Positions 7,721 through 17,888 are shown, counted from the first letter of the stretch. The stretch: DNA of 37,402 nucleotides from Thermodesulfovibrionales bacterium (GCA_026415695.1 JAOAGP010000082.1:1-37402); one strand, 5' to 3'. Numbers and translations are program-made. The notes: generated by a model from the letters alone, not told the origin.

Positions 7721-8323
7721 AATCTCCCTCCAAGGCAAGAGTTCAAATTATTAAATGTGTTTAAATTAGACAACTTCCCACTTTTTTATTTTTACACAAC
7801 AATTCAAAACCTAAACAAGTTTTACAGTTAAGTTAAGAAAGGCTCATCAATAAAGCATGTCCTTATCAAGAATATTCTTAATTATTATATCATTTAAGCA
7901 AGCAACTATTATGAAAGAATTAAATTACAGTGAAAATTTATGATATGTCAAGATTTTTATGGTGACTATCAAGATGTCTTTTTACGAAACCCAAACAAGC
8001 CAAATCATCATATATCTTCTCAATTAAGATTTATACTTCATCTCCAGTTTAGTTGCAAAGAGAAATAATTTTTCATAACTAAAATTTGAGTATCTTGATA
8101 ATCCATCCAAAACATTGTGAGAAAACGAAGAGATTTTTGGTAAGTTAATGTGAGTAATTACAGTATTGTAAGTTAACAGAAATCCAAGACTCACAATATA
8201 TTCTTAAAAATTCTGTTTTGTTAGTTAAATAAGAATCAACTCTTTATCCGTTATAAGTACCAATTGACAATCTTTGTTTAGGGTAAAATTGATACTTGAT
8301 TCACATTGAGGGATTATCTCACA
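7721..8323. other. Long AT-rich intergenic region (about 600 bp), no gene seen
   Basis: This stretch lies upstream of the chemoreceptor and downstream of an NtrC-type regulator gene, both on the minus strand. I find no reading frame with a plausible start and ribosome site, no tRNA and no convincing terminator. Short repeats of AAGTTAA-like text occur (near 7832, 8142 and 8170) but are not regular. It must hold the chemoreceptor promoter, but no sigma70 or FliA-type match stood out. Confidence 0.5.
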
Positions 8324-9733
8324 TTAGTTGTCAATCTTTTTAAAATCAATCTTATACGCCTTGAGTTTTTTATTTAATGTATTACGATTTATACCAAGTA
8401 TCTTTGATGCCTGCAATTGATTACCTTGAGTCTTATTGATGACGATGCTTAAAAGTGCCTTCTCTACTTCATTTATGACCGTATCATAAAGATTTGCATT
8501 GTTTATCTTTGACATCTTTGTAATGTATGACTCAAGTCTGTTTTCAAGGAAGTCCTTTATTGAAATGCACTTGTGTTCATCATAAAAGATGTCCTTCTTT
8601 TCAATGAGACTACTCTTTGAAAGTATAGCAGCCCTCTTTACCAGATTTTCTAACTCTCTGACATTGCCAGGCCAATCGTATTCAAACAATGCCCTTATAG
8701 CATGTTTTGAAAAGTCTTTTGGTGGTAAGTCAAAGAGTTTTATTGCCTGCTCTAAAAAATGTCTTGCAAGTAAAGTGATGTCTTCTCGCCTTTCCCTCAA
8801 AGGAGGTAAAGTTATCTCTATCACATTAAAACGATAGTAGAGATCCTCTCTAAAAGTTCCATTCTTAACACACGATTTCAAATCCTTATTTGTTGCACCT
8901 ATTATACGAACATCCCCTTTTATCGTCTTATCACTGCCTATTGGACTAAACTCGTTTTCCTGAATGAAACGCAGTAGTTTTGCCTGAAGGTTGATGTCAA
9001 GTTCTGACAATTCATCCAAAAAAAGTGTGCCTCCAGAGGCAGATTGGATCTTGCCTATTCTCTTATCCAATGCACCAGTAAAAGCACCCTTTTCAAAACC
9101 AAATAGTTCTGCCTCAAGAAGATCTTTAGGTATTGATGCACAATTAATGGCTACAAAAGGGTTAAACTTCCTTAAACTATTGTTGTGTATAGCACGTGCT
9201 ACGAGTTCTTTACCAGTGCCACTTTCCCCTGTGATCAATACTATCACATCCCTTGTTGCAACCTTGCCAATCTCTTTAAATACCTTTAGCATTGCCTTTG
9301 ATTTACCAAGTATGTGAACAGGTCGTCCATCCTCTACCTTGTCTCTTAATCTTGTAAGCTCTTTTCTAATGGATATATCCGTAAAAGCCCTCTTTACAAC
9401 AATCATGAGTTCTTCTATATCAAAAGGTTTTTCAAGATAATCATAAGCACCTTCTTTCATAGCATTTATGGCACTCTCCATCCTGCCATGTGCAGTAATA
9501 ATAATTACAAGTGTTTCAGGGTATTTCTGCTTTATCTCCCTCAACAAGTCTATACCGTTTCCATCAGGTAAGACCATATCAAGTAGGATTAAACTATAGC
9601 CTTCTAATGCCTTTTTGCCCTTTTCTATTGTATTTTCAGCCCTTATTTCATATCCCATTGGCTCTAATGCCTTTTTCACTACCCATACAACTGCCTCATC
9701 ATCGTCAATCAACAATATCCTATTTTCACTCAT
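8324..9733 (-). CDS. Sigma54-dependent response regulator, NtrC family
   Basis: The protein has 469 residues in three domains. The receiver (about 1-120) has DDDE near the start, LILLDMVLPDG with the phospho-acceptor Asp, and YLEKPF. The AAA+ domain has Walker A GESGTGKE, the sigma54-contacting GAFTGA loop, LFLDELSELD and the arginine-finger region. The C-terminus is a Fis-type helix-turn-helix (NQLQASKILGINRNTLNKKL). It activates sigma54 promoters when phosphorylated. The kinase gene upstream overlaps its start by 8 bp, so the pair is translationally coupled. The regulated genes are unknown. Confidence 0.93.
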   Translation of the reverse strand: MSENRILLIDDDEAVVWVVKKALEPMGYEIRAENTIEKGKKALEGYSLILLDMVLPDGNGIDLLREIKQKYPETLVIIITAHGRMESAINAMKEGAYDYLEKPFDIEELMIVVKRAFTDISIRKELTRLRDKVEDGRPVHILGKSKAMLKVFKEIGKVATRDVIVLITGESGTGKELVARAIHNNSLRKFNPFVAINCASIPKDLLEAELFGFEKGAFTGALDKRIGKIQSASGGTLFLDELSELDINLQAKLLRFIQENEFSPIGSDKTIKGDVRIIGATNKDLKSCVKNGTFREDLYYRFNVIEITLPPLRERREDITLLARHFLEQAIKLFDLPPKDFSKHAIRALFEYDWPGNVRELENLVKRAAILSKSSLIEKKDIFYDEHKCISIKDFLENRLESYITKMSKINNANLYDTVINEVEKALLSIVINKTQGNQLQASKILGINRNTLNKKLKAYKIDFKKIDN

Positions 9734-10838
9734 CCCTTTTTACCATCCTTAACGGTAGATATATATTGAATTGCGTCCATTCCAATTTTTTACTCTTAAC
9801 CTTGATAATCCCTCCATGATCCTTTACTATCTTTTTGGATAATGCTAAACCTAATCCGCTCCCCTCTTTTTTGCTCGTATAAAATGGTAAGAATATCTTT
9901 TTAATCTGCTCTTGGTCAATCCCTTTACCATTATCCCTAATGGTTACAATTAGCCACCTTTGCCTTTTTGCCTCTTTAGTGTTACAAGTGTTTTCAACAT
10001 CATAAACCATCACATAGTCATTTGAGACCCTTGTTGTAATTACAATCTCTCTACCTTTGGTTCTTTCACTAACTGCCTCAATGGCATTCTTTAGCACATT
10101 TATAAAAACCTGAAGAAGCTTGGACTCATCACCTAATATATCTGGGAGACTTGGGTCATAAGATTTTACAAGTCTAATCTTATTGGATACAAAGTCTGAA
10201 TGAAGCACCTTTGTAGAATGTTCAAGCACCTCATGAATGTTTATCTCATTCATAATAGGTCTCTTTGTAATCGTCAGATAGTTTTGCAAGACCTTGTTTA
10301 GTCTGTCAGTCTCTTTTAAAATCATGCTCAGGCACTCATTGTTTTTAAACATCTCATCCTTTAAAAGTAACTGACATGCCCCTTTAATACCGCTTAAAGG
10401 ATTCTTTATCTCATGTGCTATTGAGCTAAGTAAATACAAAAGTGAGTCAAAATGGTAGTCTTCAGGGGTTGCAAATGATGTGTTTTCCCTCATACTTAAA
10501 ATCACGCCCTTAATCTCCCTTATCTTATCAACATCATTTTCTTTGGTTGACTCATCAAAAATGAGAGAGGTTCGTATGTCAATCTCTGCATCATCAGTGT
10601 TGTTTAGGTGTGTTGCACTTTTTCTAAAAGACCTTTGCTCTGATAAGGTCTTTTGTATAATCTCAACAATATCGGGGATGTTATAAAAAATGGAGTTGAA
10701 CTTTCTATCCCTAAGTTCTCTGTAACTTCTACCTAAACTCTCCTCCCCAGCCTTGTTAATATAGACAAGTCTTCCCTTTGTGTCAAATACAACTATGGCA
10801 TCATTTATATTGTTTAAGATAGACTCAAAAAATGACAT
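9726..10838 (-). CDS. PAS-domain sensor histidine kinase, NtrB-like
   Basis: This 370-residue cytoplasmic kinase lacks transmembrane helices. An N-terminal PAS domain (NNINDAIVVFDTKGRLVYIN...) is followed by the dimerisation/phosphoacceptor helix with LSSIAHEIKNPLSGIKGACQLL and by an HATPase domain with an N box (NVLKNAIEA), DNGKGI and GSGLGLAL. It should phosphorylate the NtrC-like regulator encoded immediately downstream (8-bp overlap). A charged insertion of about 25 residues precedes the DNGKG box. It lies 13 bp after nadD and is probably transcribed with proA and nadD. Confidence 0.92.
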   Translation of the reverse strand: MSFFESILNNINDAIVVFDTKGRLVYINKAGEESLGRSYRELRDRKFNSIFYNIPDIVEIIQKTLSEQRSFRKSATHLNNTDDAEIDIRTSLIFDESTKENDVDKIREIKGVILSMRENTSFATPEDYHFDSLLYLLSSIAHEIKNPLSGIKGACQLLLKDEMFKNNECLSMILKETDRLNKVLQNYLTITKRPIMNEINIHEVLEHSTKVLHSDFVSNKIRLVKSYDPSLPDILGDESKLLQVFINVLKNAIEAVSERTKGREIVITTRVSNDYVMVYDVENTCNTKEAKRQRWLIVTIRDNGKGIDQEQIKKIFLPFYTSKKEGSGLGLALSKKIVKDHGGIIKVKSKKLEWTQFNIYLPLRMVKRDE

Positions 10839-10851
10839 GCTGTATTACCAC

Positions 10852-11496
10852 TTACTTATAGAGACCGTTATCTTCTATAAAACGATATACTGCATCAGGC
10901 ACAAGATATCTTATGCTTTTATGTGTTGCTAATAGTTGTCTAATCATTGAAGATGATATGTCTAACTGAGTAATGTCTATAACAATAGCAGTCCTGCCTG
11001 TGATTAATCTTATTTTATTGTAACCCCCTTTATCAATATTTTCATCACCTTGTAATCTATCAATAACATACCTGCTGTCATAAATTTTTTTGAGAGATAT
11101 CCCGGGACGAGTCATCAGGATAAAATCAATCATTGACAGTAGTCTTTCGGGTTGATGCCAAAAAGGCATCTCACAAAAAGAGTCAATCCCCAAGATAAAA
11201 AACATTTGTGCATCATAAATTGAAAGCAATCTTTGTATAGTCATTACAGAGAATGACCTCCCCTCATCAGCAATTTCAATATCACTTATCTCAAATGCAT
11301 CATTATCCTTTATAGCGAGTTTAACCATCTCATATCTAATGTCTGCAGGCACAATACCTTGAGTTTTTAGAGGTGGATTACCAGAGGGGATAAAGAGTAT
11401 TTTGTCTAAATCTGCCTTCTGTCTTACCTCTTCGGCTGCTCTCAAATGCCCTATATGTATAGGATTAAAGGTTCCTCCAAAGATACCAATTTTCAT
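10852..11496 (-). CDS. nadD: Nicotinate-nucleotide adenylyltransferase
   Basis: The 214-residue protein starts at the ATG at 11494-11496 (MKIGIFGGTFNPIHIGHLRAAE); an in-frame TTG three codons earlier has no better ribosome site. It has the nucleotidyltransferase signature GGTFNPIHIGH and the family terminal motif DISSSMIRQLL (S-S-T/S-x-I-R). It adenylates nicotinate mononucleotide in NAD synthesis. The proA-nadD adjacency is common in deltaproteobacteria-like genomes, where obg/proB and rsfS often flank them; here two-component genes follow instead. Confidence 0.95.
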   Translation of the reverse strand: MKIGIFGGTFNPIHIGHLRAAEEVRQKADLDKILFIPSGNPPLKTQGIVPADIRYEMVKLAIKDNDAFEISDIEIADEGRSFSVMTIQRLLSIYDAQMFFILGIDSFCEMPFWHQPERLLSMIDFILMTRPGISLKKIYDSRYVIDRLQGDENIDKGGYNKIRLITGRTAIVIDITQLDISSSMIRQLLATHKSIRYLVPDAVYRFIEDNGLYK

Positions 11497-11528
11497 AGTA
11501 AGCAACTATTCAACTTAGAATATCAGAT

Positions 11529-12788
11529 TTAAACCCTAACCTGCCCACTTCCAAATACTATAAACTTTATGGATGTCAGTTCCTCCAATCCCATAGGCCC
11601 TCGTGCGTGTATCTTATCTGTAGAGATTCCTATCTCGGCACCTAATCCAAATTGATATCCATCGTTTAGACGAGTGGAGGCATTGACAAATACTGCTGAT
11701 GAGTCAACCTCTCTTAAGAATCTCATCGCCTTGGCGTAGTTTTTTGTGACAATTGCATCAGAGTGTGATGAACCATATTGTGATATGTGTGTCATTGCAT
11801 CATCTATGCTTTCAACAATCTTAACATTTAATATTAAATCAAGGTATTCCTTATAGAAATCCTCATCGCTTACAGTCTCAATATCCTGAAGTATCTGTCT
11901 TGTCTTGTCACAACCCTTTAAGGTTACACCTGCCTGTCTTAATCTTGTTGCGATTTCTGGTAAGAACTCTGCTGCGATATCCTTGTGGACAAGCATAGTT
12001 TCCATTGCATTACAGGTTGCTGGTCTTTGAACCTTTGCATTAAAACATATATCACCTGCCATCTCTAAGTCTGCCTCATTGTCAACATAGACATGACAAA
12101 CCCCTTTATAGTGTTTTAAGACAGGTATCCTTGAGTTTTCTACTACCGTCCTGATAAGACCCTCACCACCACGCGGGATTATCAAGTCTATAAGGCAATC
12201 CAGTTTTAGCATCTCATTAATAGCCTCTCTGTCTGTAACATCAAGGTATGTAACAGCACCATCATGGACACCGTTTTGCTTCAAGGTCTCTGACATAATC
12301 CCTGCTAAACACCTATTTGAATTAAATGCCTCTGAACCTCCCCTTAAAATAACTGCATTACCAGCCTTTAAGCAGAGGCTTGCAGCATCAACGGTCACAT
12401 TTGGTCTTGATTCATAGATAATGGCAATCACACCAATAGGCACCCTCATCCTTCCTACCATCATCCCATTAGGTCTCCTCCACATCTTCAGTATCTCACC
12501 AACAGGGTCTGGAAGGCTTGCTACCTCTTTTAGCCCTATAGACATATCGTTTATCCTCTGGGGAGTAAGCCTCAATCTATCAATAAGTGCCTTGCTTAGT
12601 CCTTTTTGTTCAGCATTAGCAATATCCTTTTGATTTTCAGATAATATCTCATCGGTCTTTTCAATCAGTTTTTCTGCCATCTTTATCAAAATCCCATTCT
12701 TGACCTCTGATGAAAGTTTGCCAATCTCTCTTGCACCAGCCTTTGCATACAATGCCTTGTTAAAGACATAATCTGCTAAATTACCCAT
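11529..12788 (-). CDS. proA: Gamma-glutamyl phosphate reductase
   Basis: The 419-residue protein has full family length and carries out the second step of proline synthesis, reducing gamma-glutamyl phosphate to the semialdehyde with NADPH. Visible blocks are RVPIGVIAIIYESRPNVTVDAA, LKAGNAVILRGGSEAFNSN, the active-site cysteine region QRPATCNAMETML and a C-terminal GLGAEIGISTDKIHARGPMG. The start has AAGGAGG at good spacing. proB is not adjacent in the window. nadD follows after 32 bp in the same direction. Confidence 0.96.
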   Translation of the reverse strand: MGNLADYVFNKALYAKAGAREIGKLSSEVKNGILIKMAEKLIEKTDEILSENQKDIANAEQKGLSKALIDRLRLTPQRINDMSIGLKEVASLPDPVGEILKMWRRPNGMMVGRMRVPIGVIAIIYESRPNVTVDAASLCLKAGNAVILRGGSEAFNSNRCLAGIMSETLKQNGVHDGAVTYLDVTDREAINEMLKLDCLIDLIIPRGGEGLIRTVVENSRIPVLKHYKGVCHVYVDNEADLEMAGDICFNAKVQRPATCNAMETMLVHKDIAAEFLPEIATRLRQAGVTLKGCDKTRQILQDIETVSDEDFYKEYLDLILNVKIVESIDDAMTHISQYGSSHSDAIVTKNYAKAMRFLREVDSSAVFVNASTRLNDGYQFGLGAEIGISTDKIHARGPMGLEELTSIKFIVFGSGQVRV

Positions 12789-13075
12789 TTCTTTGCCTCC
12801 TTGCTACACTAAAAGTATTATAAAAAACTGACAGTTATTAACTTGCTATCCCTTTCTAACCCTCATTAGTAGCATAATAATAGTTGGACATCTTGTCTGT
12901 TTAATATTAAAGGGTAGACTCTTAAAAACATGTAACATTTCACAAAATTCAAAACAGAAGTTGATTATAACATTAAGAGGATAAATGCACAAACAGAAGA
13001 TATGTCTAAAACGATTTACTGCTGAATCAATTTATGCGTTTATTTTTTTAAGATACAAACAAACTAAAACCCTTC

Positions 13076-14047
13076 TTACTGCTCTACTAAAAGTTTCTCA
13101 ATCTGGATATCCTCATCCTCCTTGAGCAATCTTTTGGCTCCAATGTATCTTTTTACATAGTAGGGAGCATCCATGCTGTCTATGGTAACCCTTTTATTGA
13201 GCGTAGAAGCATGTATGAAAAGGTTGTTGCCTAAATATATCCCAACATGAGAAGGAAAAGATGCATAAGTTCTAAAAAATACCAAGTCACCTTTTGTCAG
13301 CTCGTTTCTGTCTATCATCTCTCCTTTAGTAAATTGCTCTCTTGCACTTCTTGGAAGATTTATACCCACAGCGTTGTAAACCTTTTGCACAAATGCGGAG
13401 CAGTCAATGCCAAATGCACCTGTTCCGCCGAATGTATATGGCAAATGTAATAGTTTCTTTGCAAAGAGTATAACCCTTTCTCTTATATCAAGTTCACTAA
13501 TATCCTCAGATTTAGAGATTTCTTGAACCTCTTTGATCTTTAACTGTGATGCTGTAGGGTTCTTCTTCTGAATGTAATTAGACCTGATGGCTGATATTGG
13601 ATCGTTATCTTCGGATTTCTTGGAAGAAATCAGGAGTTTTTGACCAACCTTCAAAGAGTTTGATTCAAGCCCATTGATGTCCTTGATATCCTTTACACTG
13701 ACATTATATTTTTTAGCAATACGCCAAATATTTTCGCCACTTTTTACCACATGATAATGTTCTTTTGTTTTATTAGGAGTTTTTTGGGGAGTCTTTTTAA
13801 CATTGTCATTTTGAGGCTTTTCTTTGGCATCGTCATTATTTTGAGGGATAACTAACGATTGTCCTACCTTCAAAGATATAGAGTCCATATCGTTTGCAGT
13901 CATGATTTCTTCTACAGAGACATTGAAAGCCCTTGAGATGCTATATAGATTGTCCCCTTTCTTTACTTGGTAGGTTATCTCTCCATGAGAGGTTGAGGCA
14001 ATGAAAAATACTGCGAGGATTAAAAAAACAATCCTTGTTACTTTCAT
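13076..14047 (-). CDS. Cell-wall endopeptidase with two LysM domains and NlpC/P60
   Basis: Two ATGs two codons apart occur; the second (14045-14047) has GGAGG at about 7 nt and is chosen, the first has the site only 1 nt away. The 323-residue product has a signal peptide (RIVFLILAVFFIASTSHGEI), LysM repeats at about 26-72 (YQVKKGDNLYSISRAFNVS) and 95-142 (YHVVKSGENIWRIAKKYNVS) separated by a Lys/Asn-rich linker, and a C-terminal NlpC/P60 domain with catalytic Cys in FGIDCSAFVQKVY and His in SHVGIYLGNNLFIHAS. It should bind peptidoglycan and cut its stem peptides in the periplasm. Confidence 0.93.
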   Translation of the reverse strand: MKVTRIVFLILAVFFIASTSHGEITYQVKKGDNLYSISRAFNVSVEEIMTANDMDSISLKVGQSLVIPQNNDDAKEKPQNDNVKKTPQKTPNKTKEHYHVVKSGENIWRIAKKYNVSVKDIKDINGLESNSLKVGQKLLISSKKSEDNDPISAIRSNYIQKKNPTASQLKIKEVQEISKSEDISELDIRERVILFAKKLLHLPYTFGGTGAFGIDCSAFVQKVYNAVGINLPRSAREQFTKGEMIDRNELTKGDLVFFRTYASFPSHVGIYLGNNLFIHASTLNKRVTIDSMDAPYYVKRYIGAKRLLKEDEDIQIEKLLVEQ

Positions 14048-14070
14048 ATGCATCCCTCCTTTTGTGTTTT

Positions 14071-14595
14071 TTAAGCGGCTTCTTCTTGTAAAATATCCCT
14101 AATTGGTGGCAAATCCTCTAAACTTCTTAATCCAAAATACCTCAGAAAATCATCCGTTGTTCCGTATAAAAATGGTCTGCCCGGCACATCCTTTTTGCCT
14201 ACAATCTTGATCATCCTTCTATCAATAAGGCTTTTCACTGTGCCTTCAGAATTCACACCTCTTATCTGATCGATCTCTATCCTCGTTAAAGGCTGTTTGT
14301 ATGCTATGATTGCAAGTGTCTCAAGAGCAGGTTGAGACAGTCTTGAGGACTGGACATCCTTTCTCAATCTTTTAATCCATGGAGCGTATTCGGGCTTTGT
14401 CGCAAACTGATATCCTCCGCAAATCTCAACTATATGTATCCCCTTGTCAGCATATTCTGATTTGATATGATTAATAACCGATAATACATCTGTCTCTGAT
14501 AATTCAGTGATTGATACAAGTTGCTTTATACTGATTGGATGGTCTGCTGAAAAGATTAAAGACTCTATAAGACATTTCTGTTGATAAAATTCCAT
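14071..14595 (-). CDS. scpB: Segregation and condensation protein B
   Basis: This 174-residue protein has paired winged-helix architecture: LIESLIFSADHPISIKQL at the start, GGYQFATKPEYAPWIKRL, and the hallmark ALETLAIIAYKQPLTRIEIDQIRGVNSEGTVKSL, then GRPFLYGTTDDFLRYFGL. ScpB joins ScpA and SMC to condense and segregate the chromosome. scpA, its usual upstream neighbour, is absent here; the upstream gene is divergent. The start ATG has no Shine-Dalgarno but a near-perfect extended -10 promoter ends 10 nt before it. Confidence 0.95.
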   Translation of the reverse strand: MEFYQQKCLIESLIFSADHPISIKQLVSITELSETDVLSVINHIKSEYADKGIHIVEICGGYQFATKPEYAPWIKRLRKDVQSSRLSQPALETLAIIAYKQPLTRIEIDQIRGVNSEGTVKSLIDRRMIKIVGKKDVPGRPFLYGTTDDFLRYFGLRSLEDLPPIRDILQEEAA

Positions 14596-14605
14596 AGCGG
14601 TGGCA

Positions 14606-14635
14606 ATTATACCAGAAAAAGACCTTGCAATTCAA
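14606..14635 (-). promoter_or_regulatory. Extended -10 promoter of scpB, nearly leaderless
   Basis: Reading the minus strand, TTGAAT (14630-14635) is followed after 18 nt by TATAAT (14606-14611) with TGG immediately before it, an extended -10. The scpB ATG starts 10 nt downstream, so the predicted leader is only a few nucleotides. Confidence 0.65.
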
Positions 14636-14686
14636 CATGTAACTAAATTATGATAAAAAAACTCATATATTGCAAAAAAAACACTT

Positions 14687-15529
14687 ATGTCAAACCCATA
14701 TCTATTGCTTTTCATTCTTCTCCTAATACTTGTAGGATTTGTAGGTTTTATTTTGTTCACAATTGCAAGGTATCTTAAAAACTACAGACAAGGAAATACC
14801 GAAATAAATACAACAGTAAGAGACACCCCATTATACCTTGATGCATTTGCAAAAGAGATACGATCTCTTAAGGAACAACTCACGGTTAGAGAGAGATATG
14901 CGATCATAGGGGAGATATCCGCTGGCATAGCACACGAACTCAGAAACCCATTAGCAGTCATTGCAGGCAACACAAAACTTCTCATGAGACATCTAAAAAA
15001 TGAAGAAGACTTGAAACTTGCTGAAGGCATCTTAAAAGAGGTGGATGAGATAAACAAGATTACCTTTGACCTCCTTAAATTTACAAAGGATGTGTCCATA
15101 AACAAATCCGAGATAAATCTTACAGAGATGATCACCTACATTGTTGAGTCTTCACCATACAAAAACAAGATAAGATTTGAAAAAAAGCCACCTATCATTC
15201 TAAAGGCAGATGGTCAACTGCTAAAACAGGCTATTAGAAATATCATCAATAACGGTTGTGAGGCAGGAAGTGAGGTTAATTTAGACATCGTAAAAGAGAT
15301 AATTGATGGCAGCGAGTATGTTTTGATAAATGTCAGAGACAACGGTCAGGGACTAAAACCAGAAGAGATAGAAAAGGCATTTATGCCTTTTTATAGCACA
15401 AAACAGAAGGGATTTGGTATTGGGTTGCCCTTTGCCCAAAAGGTTGTATATGAACATGGTGGTAGCATCAAGGTTGAAAGTATTGAGGGCATAGGGTCAA
15501 CATTTACGATATCTCTACCTATAAACTAA
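14687..15529 (+). CDS. Membrane-anchored sensor histidine kinase, NtrB/AtoS-like
   Basis: The protein has 280 residues. One N-terminal transmembrane helix (LLLFILLLILVGFVGFILFT) is followed by a short linker with no sensor domain, the phosphoacceptor helix with GEISAGIAHELRNPLAVIAGN, and an HATPase domain with NIINNGCEAG, DNGQGL and FGIGLPFAQK. It lacks a periplasmic domain, so the signal is probably cytoplasmic or sensed with a partner. The cognate regulator starts 4 nt after the stop. There is no Shine-Dalgarno before the ATG; a TATATT at 14666-14671 could be a -10, giving a very short leader. It is divergent from scpB. Confidence 0.88.
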   Translation: MSNPYLLLFILLLILVGFVGFILFTIARYLKNYRQGNTEINTTVRDTPLYLDAFAKEIRSLKEQLTVRERYAIIGEISAGIAHELRNPLAVIAGNTKLLMRHLKNEEDLKLAEGILKEVDEINKITFDLLKFTKDVSINKSEINLTEMITYIVESSPYKNKIRFEKKPPIILKADGQLLKQAIRNIINNGCEAGSEVNLDIVKEIIDGSEYVLINVRDNGQGLKPEEIEKAFMPFYSTKQKGFGIGLPFAQKVVYEHGGSIKVESIEGIGSTFTISLPIN

Positions 15530-15532
15530 AAG

Positions 15533-16882
15533 ATGCAAAAGAAGATACTCGTCATAGAAGACAAACAATCCCTTGCAGATATGCTAAAGAAGGTCTTTAG
15601 TGAGGAGGGATTTAATGTGATTACCTCTTCTTCGCTAAACGATGCAAATAATCTCTTAAAGACACAAAAAGACATCTCATTAATTCTATCTGATCTGAAA
15701 TTGCCAGACGGAGATGGCATCACGGTCTTACACACTGCAAAAGAGACAATGCCTCAAGTCCCTGTTATTCTTATGACTGCTTATGGAACTATAGACATTG
15801 CTGTGAAAGCAGTAAAGGATGGTGCATATGACTTTATCACAAAACCATTTGATATTGAACATCTGATTACACTCGTCAATCAAGCTATTAGCGAAAGTCA
15901 GGGCACAAAAACGATTTCACATGAGACAGAATACTACGAAATAATCGGAGTAAGCCAAAAGTGGAAAGAGGTAATAAAGATGGCTCAGAAGGTATCAAAT
16001 CTAACGACAACTGTCCTAATACTTGGAGAAAGTGGCACAGGCAAAGAGGTCATTGCCCACTACATACACAAGATCAGCAACAGGGCAAGATATCCTTTTG
16101 TGGCTGTGAATTGTTCTGCTATACCAAAGGAACTTGTCGAAAACGAACTATTTGGACACGAAAAGGGGGCATTTACAGGTGCAGCAGAGATGAAAAGAGG
16201 CAGATTTGAACTTGCTGACAAGGGGACTATATTTCTTGATGAGATTGGGGAGATGAGTAATGAAACTCAAGCAAAGTTATTAAGGGTAATACAAGATAAC
16301 ACCTTTATAAGAGTTGGCGGTAGCAGACAGATCACAGTTGATGCAAGGCTGATTGCTGCAAGCAACAAAGACCTAAAGAAAGAGGTAGAAAAGGGAAACT
16401 TTAGGTCTGACCTCTTTTACAGGCTCAATGTATTTCCTATTTACATACCCCCCTTAAGAGAACGCAGAGAGGACATCAAACCCCTCATAGAATACTATCT
16501 TTCATTCTTTTCAGAGAAGTTCGGTAAGAAAGGCTTAAGCATATCAGATGATGCAATAAACCTGCTGATGACTATGCCTTGGTATGGCAATGTAAGGGAA
16601 CTCAAAAACACCATTGAAAGGGCTGTTATCTTATGTGAGAATGATACTATAGATATTGAATACATAAATGTTACAAAAACAGAAACTCAAAACGGCAAGG
16701 AGTTTCCCTCCCTACAAATGATATCACAATCAGCTCAAAGGATGGCTGAGAAAGAAATGATTACAGAGGTTCTAAACCAGACAAACTGGAATAAGACACG
16801 GGCATCTGAAATACTAAAGATTAGTTATAAAACACTTCTCAATAAGATTAAGGAATACAATTTAGAACAACCAATTCAGTAA
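15533..16882 (+). CDS. Sigma54-dependent response regulator, NtrC/AtoC family
   Basis: The 449-residue regulator has a receiver ([37 protein letters not shown]), an AAA+ domain with [35 protein letters not shown] and [10 protein letters not shown], and a C-terminal Fis-type helix-turn-helix ([20 protein letters not shown]). It starts 4 nt after the kinase stop. It is the second NtrC-type regulator in the window; the two differ in the C-terminal DNA-binding helix, so their target sites should differ. No sigma54 promoter was recognised in the nearby intergenic DNA. Confidence 0.93.
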   Translation: MQKKILVIEDKQSLADMLKKVFSEEGFNVITSSSLNDANNLLKTQKDISLILSDLKLPDGDGITVLHTAKETMPQVPVILMTAYGTIDIAVKAVKDGAYDFITKPFDIEHLITLVNQAISESQGTKTISHETEYYEIIGVSQKWKEVIKMAQKVSNLTTTVLILGESGTGKEVIAHYIHKISNRARYPFVAVNCSAIPKELVENELFGHEKGAFTGAAEMKRGRFELADKGTIFLDEIGEMSNETQAKLLRVIQDNTFIRVGGSRQITVDARLIAASNKDLKKEVEKGNFRSDLFYRLNVFPIYIPPLRERREDIKPLIEYYLSFFSEKFGKKGLSISDDAINLLMTMPWYGNVRELKNTIERAVILCENDTIDIEYINVTKTETQNGKEFPSLQMISQSAQRMAEKEMITEVLNQTNWNKTRASEILKISYKTLLNKIKEYNLEQPIQ

Positions 16883-16928
16883 GCCTCGTCATAACTCTTT
16901 GATTTTAAGGCATATAAAACATATATTC

Positions 16929-16957
16929 TTGACAATTAATCCTTTTTTTTATATCAT
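16929..16957 (+). promoter_or_regulatory. Promoter of rplM-rpsI
   Basis: TTGACA at 16929-16934, a 17-nt spacer and TATCAT at 16952-16957. Transcription would start about 55 nt before the rplM start codon, leaving room for a leader. Confidence 0.65.
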
Positions 16958-17017
16958 ATCCAGTCTGTTTATAAAAACTACGACCAAGTAATTTAGAATA
17001 AGGATGGTGTATAAGTG

Positions 17018-17461
17018 ATGAAGACCTGTTTTACAAAAAAGGAAGATGCAAAACGAGATTGGTATCTCATTGATGCAAAGGACAAGGTTTTAGGACGAAT
17101 GGCGGCAGAGATTGCCTTAAGACTAAGAGGAAAGCATAAACCAATCTTTACCCCCAATGCAGACACTGGCGATTTTGTGGTTGTCATCAACGCAGAGAAG
17201 GTGAAGGTTACTGGGAAAAAACTAAGACAAAAGGTTTACTACTGGCATACGGGATACATTGGCAATCTAAAGTCTGCAACATTGCAAGAAAGGCTAAACA
17301 AACACCCTGAAGAGGTTATTAGGGATGCCGTATGGGGCATGCTTCCTAAAACAAGGCTTGGAAGACAATTGATAAAAAAACTAAAGGTTTATAAAGGTGA
17401 GGCACATCCTCACATTGCTCAAAAACCAGAAGAGATAAAGACCTTCAGCAAAGGAGAATAA
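17018..17461 (+). CDS. rplM: 50S ribosomal protein L13
   Basis: The 147-residue protein has the L13 signature blocks [62 protein letters not shown] and [22 protein letters not shown]. The ATG at 17018 is preferred; a GTG one codon earlier is the alternative. It forms the usual two-gene operon with rpsI, 5 bp downstream, with a promoter upstream and a strong terminator downstream. Confidence 0.97.
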   Translation: MKTCFTKKEDAKRDWYLIDAKDKVLGRMAAEIALRLRGKHKPIFTPNADTGDFVVVINAEKVKVTGKKLRQKVYYWHTGYIGNLKSATLQERLNKHPEEVIRDAVWGMLPKTRLGRQLIKKLKVYKGEAHPHIAQKPEEIKTFSKGE

Positions 17462-17466
17462 AATAA

Positions 17467-17859
17467 ATGGCATCTATACAATATGGCGCTACAGGGAGAA
17501 GAAAAAGGTCAGTAGCACAGGTAATCATCAAACCGGGCAAAGGAAATATCACTGTAAATGGAAGAAATTATGAAGAATACTTCCCAAGAGAAACCCTCAA
17601 GATGATTATTCGTCAGCCACTACATGTAACAGGTGTTTTTGGAAAATACGATGTCTTTGCAAGGGTAAACGGAGGAGGATTAAGTGGTCAAGCTGGAGCC
17701 TTAAGACACGGCATTGCAAGGGCACTCGTGGTAATGGATAATGAACTCAAACCAAAACTCAAAAAAGACGGCTTACTTACAAGGGATCCTCGTGAAGTTG
17801 AAAGAAAGAAATACGGTTTAAGGGGCGCAAGAAGGAGATTCCAATTCTCAAAGAGGTAA
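17467..17859 (+). CDS. rpsI: 30S ribosomal protein S9
   Basis: The 130-residue protein shows the S9 hallmarks: [45 protein letters not shown] and the basic tail [17 protein letters not shown], whose C-terminal KR reaches the P site of the ribosome. It is co-transcribed with rplM. A hairpin terminator 30 bp after the stop ends the operon. Confidence 0.98.
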   Translation: MASIQYGATGRRKRSVAQVIIKPGKGNITVNGRNYEEYFPRETLKMIIRQPLHVTGVFGKYDVFARVNGGGLSGQAGALRHGIARALVVMDNELKPKLKKDGLLTRDPREVERKKYGLRGARRRFQFSKR

Positions 17860-17888
17860 TCTTTTACGCAGACTTATACATCATGTTT

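Noticed and set aside
7721-8323. Sigma54 promoters, CRISPR repeats or a small RNA in the long intergenic region
   Set aside because: I looked for GGCA-N-TGC pairs, regular repeats and hairpins with T runs here and found none convincing.
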